Assembly (NCBI GenBank): GCA_003489165.1
Contig: DNJG01000065.1
Location: 1-16,195, forward strand
From: Nitrospinota bacterium
GTDB taxonomy: Bacteria > Nitrospinota > Nitrospinia > UBA9942
Reading direction: 5' to 3'
Length of the DNA stretch: 16,195 bases
Numbering within the stretch: the first letter of the stretch is position 1; the number at the start of each line of letters is the position of its first letter. Positions 6,690-11,999 of the stretch are shown piece after piece. The notes under the pieces are model-generated. The model saw only the letters and a list, made by a program, of their open reading frames with translations. It did no database searches and was not told where the DNA came from. The position numbers were made by a program, and so were the translations under genes.

Positions 6690-7708
6690 TGTGGTTCTAT
6701 GATTACCTTGATTGAATCCTGTGCCTTTGCAACAAGCTGAAATCCAAGCCCTGCCTCTGATAGGCTCAGGCGGTGGGTTATCATATCTTTCACAATCAGA
6801 TGGCGGGTTTTAAGCAGTTCAATAGCAGTGGCAATATCTGATGGTGCCCCTGCATAGGATGTTGTCATTGTTATTCCGTCACGCCAAATATCCCATAAAG
6901 GAATTGGTATTTTGGTTTCAGGCTCTGCCGGTGCAAAAAATAGAATTGTTCCGCTCCTCTCAACCGATTTTAAAGCCTGTGAAATTGCAGGAGGTGCGCC
7001 TGTGCATATTACCGCCAGATCTGCAAGCCAGCCGTCATTGACCTGTCTTAGTTTTGCTGGAACATCCTCTTTTGCATTGATAACTTCATCAGCACCAAAT
7101 TTTTTTGCCGAATTTAATCTATAGTCATTAATATCAGTTGCAATAATTTTCCCTGCACCCATTGCACGAGTTAGCTTTACAAAAAGTAGTCCTGAGATAC
7201 CACTGCCAATAATAAGCACCCTCTGACCTGCCCTAAAATTTGATTTATTTAAGCCTCCAAGGACACATGCAAGGGGTTCAATAAATGTCCCATCTTCAAA
7301 TGACAACTCATCCGGTAGCTTAAAAGTCCCGGAATCTGTATTGATTTTTGGGACACGGATATATTCGGAAAAACCGCCGGGGTCAAAATTAGTTTTACGG
7401 AGTGTATCACATACTGAATGATTTCCATTCAGGCAGTAGTAGCATGTATTGCAGGGGACATGGTGGGATACAAATACCCTGTCTCCCTTTTTATATCCTT
7501 TAACACCTTCTCCGACTTCAACAACCTCACCGGCAATTTCATGTCCGAGGACAAGGGGAGCTTTCTTGATGCGATACCACTCCATTACATCACTGCCGCA
7601 GATACCGCTTGCAATAACCTTTACAAGAAGTTCTCCGTTACCTATCTTTGGAATGGGTCTTTCTTCAAGTCGGACATCTTTATTATTATGATAAACTGCA
7701 ACTCGCAC
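6680..7708 (-). CDS. Zinc-dependent alcohol/polyol dehydrogenase (MDR family)
   Basis: This is a 342-residue medium-chain dehydrogenase of the sorbitol / threonine dehydrogenase type, oxidising an alcohol or polyol with NAD(P). The catalytic zinc site is Cys37, His56-Glu57 (GHEIAGEVVEVGEGV) and probably Glu144. Four structural-zinc cysteines lie at 86, 89, 92 and 100. The Rossmann motif GSGISG is at 168-173, and Asp192 at the end of the second strand suggests NAD rather than NADP. The GTG start at 7708 lies four bases after GAGGG, which itself overlaps the TAG stop of the upstream aldolase gene, so the two are translationally close and clearly one operon (8-nt gap). The product of the aldolase may be the substrate, for example a hydroxyketone or sugar phosphate, but this is inference. 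The gene ends inside repeat locus D. Confidence 0.88.
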   Translation of the reverse strand: MRVAVYHNNKDVRLEERPIPKIGNGELLVKVIASGICGSDVMEWYRIKKAPLVLGHEIAGEVVEVGEGVKGYKKGDRVFVSHHVPCNTCYYCLNGNHSVCDTLRKTNFDPGGFSEYIRVPKINTDSGTFKLPDELSFEDGTFIEPLACVLGGLNKSNFRAGQRVLIIGSGISGLLFVKLTRAMGAGKIIATDINDYRLNSAKKFGADEVINAKEDVPAKLRQVNDGWLADLAVICTGAPPAISQALKSVERSGTILFFAPAEPETKIPIPLWDIWRDGITMTTSYAGAPSDIATAIELLKTRHLIVKDMITHRLSLSEAGLGFQLVAKAQDSIKVIIEPHKS

Positions 7709-7716
7709 ATTACCCT

Positions 7717-8508
7717 CTATTTCTTTTTCTTCTCACTCTCGTATAACTTATTCGCCTCTTTTGCTGATGCGTTTTCGTGGATAATTGCACGGATTGCCTT
7801 AATCATGGCTACCGGGTGTTGATTCTGCCAGATGTTCCTTCCAAGATTTACCCCTATGGCACCTTTTTGCATCCCGTCATGGACAAATTCCAATACCTCA
7901 AGTTCTGTTTCTGTCTTTGGTCCGCCTGCTATGACAACAGGGACAGGACAGCTGTTTACAACCTTATCAAAATTTTCACACCAGTATGTCTTTACGACCT
8001 TTGCACCAAGTTCGGCGGCAATGCGGCAGCACAATGCAAGATAACGTGCATCACGTTTTTCTAATTCCTTACCAACTGCTGTAACTGCCATTACTGGAAT
8101 ACCGTATTCTTCAGCCTCATTCACAAGGTTTGACAGGTTCATGAGAGTTTGATGCTCATATTCACTGCCAATAAATACAGATAACCCTATTGCAGATACA
8201 TTGAGCCTGACTGCCTCTTTTATAGATGTAGTGATGCCTTCATTGGCGAGGTCTTTCCCTACAACACTTGTGCCTCCTGATACCCTTAAGATGATAGGTA
8301 TGCTGTTGTCAGGCGGGATGCATGACCTTAATACCCCCCTCGTAACAAAGAGCGCATCGCTATATTGGAGAAGGGGCTTAATTGTCTCTCCGGGTTTTTC
8401 CAATTTTGATGTAGGACCAAGAAAATATCCATGGTCAATAGGCATAAACAAACATTTTCCATCAGACTTAATTAACTGCGATAGACGATTCTTCATTCCC
8501 CAATCCAT
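7717..8508 (-). CDS. LsrF/DhnA-type class I aldolase (DeoC/LacD family)
   Basis: The 263-residue protein is a Schiff-base TIM-barrel aldolase very like E. coli LsrF: it shares DWGMKNRLS, DHGYFLGPT, GSEYEHQ, CPVPVVIAGGPK and RNIWQNQHPVAMIKA. Asp25 and His26 lie in the active-site DHG motif, and Lys173 in VVKTYW is the expected Schiff-base lysine. LsrF is the thiolase that ends autoinducer-2 phosphate breakdown, but relatives include fructose-bisphosphate aldolases and the archaeal aminodideoxyheptulosonate synthase. No other lsr gene is present, so the LsrF reaction is not supported by context and I give no symbol. Translation starts at the ATG at 8508 with AAAGGAGG about eight bases upstream. 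The dehydrogenase gene follows after 8 nt, so the pair probably acts on one sugar-phosphate-like substrate. Confidence 0.85.
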   Translation of the reverse strand: MDWGMKNRLSQLIKSDGKCLFMPIDHGYFLGPTSKLEKPGETIKPLLQYSDALFVTRGVLRSCIPPDNSIPIILRVSGGTSVVGKDLANEGITTSIKEAVRLNVSAIGLSVFIGSEYEHQTLMNLSNLVNEAEEYGIPVMAVTAVGKELEKRDARYLALCCRIAAELGAKVVKTYWCENFDKVVNSCPVPVVIAGGPKTETELEVLEFVHDGMQKGAIGVNLGRNIWQNQHPVAMIKAIRAIIHENASAKEANKLYESEKKKK

Positions 8509-8577
8509 ATTAAAATCCTCCTTTCAAATTATATTCCTACATAAGCTATGTGCGGGATGGCTGATGCCTGTTTTTGG

Positions 8578-8606
8578 ATTAAAACATAACAGAATTGGCA
8601 AGTCAA
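8578..8606 (-). promoter_or_regulatory. Sigma-70 promoter of the aldolase-dehydrogenase operon
   Basis: Read on the minus strand, TTGACT (8606-8601) and TTTAAT (8583-8578) are 17 bp apart. Transcription should start near 8571, giving a leader of about 62 nt. The leader contains ACATA-AGC-TATGT at about 8539-8551, a short imperfect dyad that might be an operator. Confidence 0.55.
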
Positions 8607-8640
8607 ATATTTTTGATTCTGCCATTTAGTTGATAGAGAG

Positions 8641-8669
8641 TTGATATAAATGGTGGACAATGTTATCTT
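8641..8669 (+). promoter_or_regulatory. Probable promoter of the UbiE-like methyltransferase gene
   Basis: TTGATA (8641-8646) and TATCTT (8664-8669) are 17 bp apart, with transcription expected near 8676. AGTTGATA occurs twice in close succession here (8628-8646), but only the second copy is spaced correctly. It is divergent from the aldolase promoter 35 bp away. Confidence 0.45.
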
Positions 8670-8708
8670 AAGAAAAGAGAGAAGGGGTGGAGATTTTTAC
8701 TAAAAAAT

Positions 8709-9272
8709 ATGCATAAGTTTGACCCAAAGAAGATTGAGATGCTTTTGAGTGAAGACAGAAAGAAAGAGATTGACCCTATGAAGTATTTAAAAGAAAAGGG
8801 GTTGAAGGCGGGGATGGTCTTTGCTGATATTGGCTGTGGTCCCGGTTTTTTTGTATTTCCTGCATCTGAGATAGTTGGTAAGAATGGGAAGGTTTATGCT
8901 GTTGACACACAGCAGGAGATGTTGGATGAACTTAAAAAAAGGAAACCAACAAAGAATGTTATTATATTAAGGTCAGGGGAAAGTAAAATGTATGTTGATA
9001 GCGCTATAGTTGATATTTCCATTATGGTTTTTGTTCTACATGAGGTATATAAACCTATAGAATTTTTAAAAGAGGTAAAGAGGGTTCTAAAACCTTCTGG
9101 AAAGCTTATTGCTATTGATTGGGAAAAGAGGGTAGAGGAGAAGGGACCACCGTTTGAGGAAAGACTGCCAAGGGAAAAGGCAGAAGAACTATTTCATCAG
9201 ACAGGGTTTAAAAAGATAGAAGTGAGCAGTCTTAATCCGTCACATTATGAGCTCATGGGCTGTCGGGAGTAG
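8709..9272 (+). CDS. Class I SAM-dependent methyltransferase, UbiE-like
   Basis: This small 187-residue methyltransferase has the standard nucleotide-binding fold. Motif I is FADIGCGPGFFVFPAS, starting near residue 38. An acidic ribose-binding residue follows in KVYAVDTQQEML. HEVYKPIEFLKEVKRVLKPSGKLIAIDW is the familiar post-motif helix and strand. It belongs to the broad group (COG2226) that includes quinone methyltransferases and many of unknown substrate, so no specific function is given. It is too short and too divergent to call ubiE/menG. Transcription probably comes from the promoter at 8641-8669; the ribosome-binding site is weak (a purine-rich GGGGTGGAG lies rather far upstream). Its last 20 bases overlap the end of the convergent cytochrome gene. 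Confidence 0.82.
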   Translation: MHKFDPKKIEMLLSEDRKKEIDPMKYLKEKGLKAGMVFADIGCGPGFFVFPASEIVGKNGKVYAVDTQQEMLDELKKRKPTKNVIILRSGESKMYVDSAIVDISIMVFVLHEVYKPIEFLKEVKRVLKPSGKLIAIDWEKRVEEKGPPFEERLPREKAEELFHQTGFKKIEVSSLNPSHYELMGCRE

Positions 9273-9981
9273 TTGATAGAGTCTTTACATAGATAGCAAT
9301 AGCATTTACCATATCCTTGGTAATTGTCCTTCCAAATATTGGCATTTTTCTGTCTCCCTTTTTTTTCAATCCCTTAACATGAGCAAAAATGTCCTGCTCT
9401 GTAAGTTTAGACATTAAAACTGGATCATTCAGAGCTGAGGGTTTACTCACTAACCCTCTTGCGGCAAATCCCTTTCCATCTCCTGATATGCCATGACAGG
9501 GTGAGCAATAGCGAATGTAATATATCTTTCCTCTTTCCAGTGGCTCTTTAAATCTCTCTGCCCTTTCTTGGGGAGATGGCGTTTTTATAGGTCCCTTATC
9601 CACAGTTATTGTCCTTAAGTAATAAACAATATCCCAGCTTATGGATTCTTCTATTTCGCTGTCACGACCAGGCATCTGGAGATAGGGGAATACCTCTTCT
9701 CCATAAAGGATTATTTTAAATATATCATCATCCGTTAAAAGGGACATATAGGCTTTATCTGTAAGGTCACGGGGGGGGACCCCGCTGATTTCACTGCCAG
9801 GTCCATCACCTGAGCCTGTCTTTCCATGACAGACACTGCAATGTTTTTTGTATGCCTCTTTGCCTCTCTTTATCCTTTCATCATCTTGTGCCAGGATATA
9901 CTGATTTGTGAATATTGAGAGAATCGCAATACTACAAAAAAATATGAGAATTTTTCTTTTAGATAGGCGAATGTTTTTCAT
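9253..9981 (-). CDS. Secreted diheme cytochrome c
   Basis: This 242-residue periplasmic or membrane-anchored electron-transfer protein starts with a Lys/Arg-rich N-terminus and a hydrophobic segment (residues 11-30) ending in ILAQ, a likely signal peptide or anchor. Two class I cytochrome c domains follow: CSVCH at 48-52 with axial Met103 in QMPG, and CSPCH at 159-163 with axial Met213 in KMPIFG. The ATG at 9981 is preferred over the codon at 10044, since the extra 21 residues would sit in front of a proper signal peptide and would cross a consensus promoter. That promoter predicts a transcript starting at or next to the ATG. The redox partner is unknown and no oxidase or reductase gene is nearby. 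A run of eight G lies in the gene at 9771-9778. Confidence 0.88.
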   Translation of the reverse strand: MKNIRLSKRKILIFFCSIAILSIFTNQYILAQDDERIKRGKEAYKKHCSVCHGKTGSGDGPGSEISGVPPRDLTDKAYMSLLTDDDIFKIILYGEEVFPYLQMPGRDSEIEESISWDIVYYLRTITVDKGPIKTPSPQERAERFKEPLERGKIYYIRYCSPCHGISGDGKGFAARGLVSKPSALNDPVLMSKLTEQDIFAHVKGLKKKGDRKMPIFGRTITKDMVNAIAIYVKTLSTTPDSP

Positions 9982-9988
9982 GGTGTGA

Positions 9989-10017
9989 ATTATAGACTTA
10001 AGAAAAATGGCTGTCAA
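9989..10017 (-). promoter_or_regulatory. Consensus sigma-70 promoter of the cytochrome gene
   Basis: On the minus strand, TTGACA (10017-10012) and TATAAT (9994-9989) match the consensus exactly, with the ideal 17-bp spacer. Transcription should start at about 9983-9981, which is the ATG itself, so the mRNA would be leaderless. There is no Shine-Dalgarno sequence, in agreement. Confidence 0.8.
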
Positions 10018-10049
10018 TGTCAAATTTAGCCTTGCCCACAGCAAGCATA

Positions 10050-10096
10050 GGCATGGATGCCGAAGCGAGCTGCAAGCGGAAGGGTTCCTCCACGCC
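10050..10096. repeat. GC-rich inverted repeat in the cytochrome-acdB gap
   Basis: The stretch is clearly richer in G+C than its surroundings. GGCATGGA (10050-10057) pairs with TCCACGCC (10089-10096) except at one base, and GGCAT-GG-ATGCC (10050-10061) is itself a small palindrome. It has no period-7 or period-8 structure, so it differs from loci A-I. I cannot say what it does. The following 10097-10168 shows nothing I recognise. Confidence 0.4.
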
Positions 10097-10168
10097 TAAC
10101 TATCTGATTTGACCATGTCTATCTCAAAGAATGAAAAAAAATGGGGGTGGGCAAGAGCCATAGTTATA

Positions 10169-10198
10169 TTGACACATTATGAATACTTCTGTTAAGAT
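10169..10198 (+). promoter_or_regulatory. Probable promoter of the acdB-like gene
   Basis: TTGACA (10169-10174) is followed after 18 bp by TAAGAT (10193-10198). The -35 element is perfect and the -10 matches at four of six positions, including the key A and final T. Transcription would begin near 10205, just before the hairpin at 10209-10243. Confidence 0.45.
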
Positions 10199-10208
10199 TG
10201 GCTCATTT

Positions 10209-10244
10209 CTCTCACCTCGCACATCATTATATGTGAGGGAGAGG
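10209..10244 (+). promoter_or_regulatory. Leader hairpin covering the acdB ribosome-binding site
   Basis: Bases 10209-10224 pair with 10231-10243 in a stem of 13 base pairs with two small bulges (A10214 and C10218-G10219) and a 6-nt loop. The right arm contains GGGAGAGG (10237-10244), the only purine-rich ribosome-binding sequence, ten bases before the ATG. A T-rich stretch follows. The hairpin may limit translation, or act as a terminator/attenuator. Confidence 0.5.
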
Positions 10245-10254
10245 TTTTCTTTAT

Positions 10255-10959
10255 ATGAAACAGGATGTAAAAAAAATTATAAAAGACTCGTTATCTGCTA
10301 ACAAACAATCCCTCCTTGAACCTGAGTGTAAGGCTATTGTATCAGGATGTGGCATACCTATACCAAGATCAGTTTTAATTAAAAATAAAAAAGAGTTTAA
10401 AACAAAGGCAAAAAAACTCACACCCCCCTATGTCTTAAAAGTAGTATCACAGGATATCCTCCATAAGAGTGAAGCAGGCGGAGTAGTTACAGATATAAAG
10501 AATATTAAAGAACTAAATAATGCATGGACTAAGATGGTAAAGTATATTTCCCGTAAAATGCCGACTGCAAGAATAGAGGGCTTCCTTTTAGAAGAGATGT
10601 CTCCAAGAGGGGTAGAAGTTATAATCGGGGGACTAAGAGACCCTCAATTTGGACCAGTAGTTATTTTCGGTACAGGAGGAATTTCGGTAGAGCTAATGAA
10701 GGATGTATCTTACAGGCTTGCCCCCCTTAATAAAAAAGAAGCACTTGAGATGATAAGGGAGGTAAAGGGCTATCCGCTTCTGACTGGATTCAGAGGCTCA
10801 AAGCCTGCTGATATAGACAGCCTCTCAGAGACAATAGTAAAGTTATCAGAGATATTAATTGAAATAGAAGATATAAAGGAAATTGAAATAAATCCCCTGA
10901 TTGTTTATGAAAAAGGTGTGGCGGCAGTAGATGTAAAGGTAATTCCTAACCTAAATTAA
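10255..10959 (+). CDS. ADP-forming acyl-CoA synthetase, beta (ATP-grasp) subunit-like
   Basis: This 234-residue ATP-grasp protein corresponds to the beta subunit of ADP-forming acetate-CoA ligase, or to the C-terminal third of the fused enzyme (COG1042). That enzyme interconverts acyl-CoA, ADP and phosphate with acid, CoA and ATP. PYVLKVVSQDILHKSEAGGV contains His70, the histidine of the family that takes part in phosphate relay. EGFLLEEMSPRGVEVIIGGLRDPQFGPVVIFGTGGI and the final EIEINPLIV, with its metal-binding Glu and Asn, are characteristic. No alpha (CoA-binding) subunit is adjacent, so the partner must be elsewhere or the protein works differently. The gene has a candidate promoter and a leader hairpin, and its end is only eight bases from the end of convergent accA. 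Confidence 0.83.
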   Translation: MKQDVKKIIKDSLSANKQSLLEPECKAIVSGCGIPIPRSVLIKNKKEFKTKAKKLTPPYVLKVVSQDILHKSEAGGVVTDIKNIKELNNAWTKMVKYISRKMPTARIEGFLLEEMSPRGVEVIIGGLRDPQFGPVVIFGTGGISVELMKDVSYRLAPLNKKEALEMIREVKGYPLLTGFRGSKPADIDSLSETIVKLSEILIEIEDIKEIEINPLIVYEKGVAAVDVKVIPNLN

Positions 10960-10967
10960 AAATATTT

Positions 10968-11927
10968 TTATCTTTCAGTAAATTCACCCATCACTCTAAA
11001 TTTTTCTCTCCTCTGCTGGATTAAATCATCAGGTGAAAGCAATGTTAATTCCTGCAAATGTCTCCTCAAAACTCTCCTCAATATGCCTGCAGTTGCCTCT
11101 GGATTACGATGTGCACCACCGAGAGGCTCCTTTATTATTTCGTCTATAACACCTAATTTTAATAAATCATCTGAAGCCAAACAAAGTGCCTCTGCTGCCT
11201 CCTCAACCTTTTTACAGTCCTCCCATAGAATGGTAGCACACCCTTCAGGTGATATTACAGAATAAACTGAATGTTCAAGCATAAGAACCCTATTTCCAAC
11301 TCCCACTGCCAATGCACCGCCACTGCCACCCTCTCCTATAACTACTACTATTATTGGGACAGAGATATTTGCCATCTCATAAAGATTCCTCGCTATAGCC
11401 TCTGCCTGCCCCCTCTCCTCAGCACCTATGCCGGGATATGCACCGGGTGTATCAATTAATGTAATAATGGGCTTACCAAATTTCTCTGCAAACTTCATAA
11501 GTCGGAGTGCCTTCCTGTAACCTTCCGGCTGTGGCATACCAAAGTTCCTATACATCTTTTCCTTCAGGTCCCTCCCCTTCTGCTGTCCTATTATAAATAC
11601 ACTCCAATCCTCCAATTGAGCAATGCCTCCTATAATGGAATGGCAATCGCCAAAATGCCTGTCTCCATGTAGTTCTATAAAATCTTTTGTCATCATATTT
11701 ATATAATCAAAAGCATATGGTCTTGAGGGATGTCTTGCGAGCTGAGTCCTCTGCCATCTTGTAAGTTTTGATAAGAGAGAGTGCTTAAGCCTGTTCGCCT
11801 TTTTGTGCAGTCTCCTTATCTCTCCAGAAAAATCCACACCATTATTCTTGGAGACAGACTTAAGTTCAGCTATCTTTTTCTCAAGTTCAATAATCGGTTC
11901 TTCAAAGTCTAAATATTGTTCTGCCAT
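10968..11927 (-). CDS. accA: Acetyl-CoA carboxylase carboxyltransferase subunit alpha
   Basis: AccA and AccD form the carboxyltransferase that moves the carboxyl group from biotin to acetyl-CoA, giving malonyl-CoA. The 319-residue protein equals the E. coli length. The N-terminus (YLDFEEPIIELEKKIAELK), the long RLHKKANRLKHSLLSKLTRW helix, LARHPSRPYAFDYI, the crotonase-like core (DLKEKMYRNFGMPQPEGYRK, ITLIDTPGAYPG, GEGGSGGALA) and SVISPEGCATILW are all present. The ATG at 11927 is chosen because MAEQYLDFEEP matches the family start; a longer reading would add 20 residues that are only translated repeat locus E. No clear Shine-Dalgarno sequence precedes the ATG. It follows dnaE in the same direction with a 72-nt gap, the familiar dnaE-accA order, and probably shares its transcript. 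Confidence 0.96.
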   Translation of the reverse strand: MAEQYLDFEEPIIELEKKIAELKSVSKNNGVDFSGEIRRLHKKANRLKHSLLSKLTRWQRTQLARHPSRPYAFDYINMMTKDFIELHGDRHFGDCHSIIGGIAQLEDWSVFIIGQQKGRDLKEKMYRNFGMPQPEGYRKALRLMKFAEKFGKPIITLIDTPGAYPGIGAEERGQAEAIARNLYEMANISVPIIVVVIGEGGSGGALAVGVGNRVLMLEHSVYSVISPEGCATILWEDCKKVEEAAEALCLASDDLLKLGVIDEIIKEPLGGAHRNPEATAGILRRVLRRHLQELTLLSPDDLIQQRREKFRVMGEFTER

Positions 11928-11934
11928 AATTTTT

Positions 11935-11995
11935 AATTGAAGATTGAATATTGGAAAAATAAAATTCCTCAAATCTTCAATTTTCAATAGTCAAT
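11935..11995. repeat. Repeat locus E: ATTGAAG heptamer palindrome
   Basis: Left units of period 7: ATTGAAG (11936-11942), ATTGAAT, ATTGGAA. Right units: CTTCAAT (11975-11981), TTTCAAT, AGTCAAT. AATTGAAGATT (11935-11945) and AATCTTCAATT (11972-11982) are a perfect 11-bp inverted pair around 26 nt. It fills most of the gap between dnaE and accA and lies where the accA ribosome-binding site should be. Confidence 0.8.
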
Positions 11996-11999
11996 AATT

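Noticed and set aside
7418..7822. 134-codon open frame on the plus strand over the dehydrogenase and aldolase genes
   Set aside because: It lies antisense to two confidently identified genes and shows no recognisable protein features.
9982..10044. Longer cytochrome with 21 more N-terminal residues
   Set aside because: They would precede a well-formed signal peptide and would overlap a consensus promoter for the gene itself.
11928..11987. N-terminal extension of AccA
   Set aside because: The 20 residues come from repeat locus E, and the protein from 11927 has the normal family length and start.
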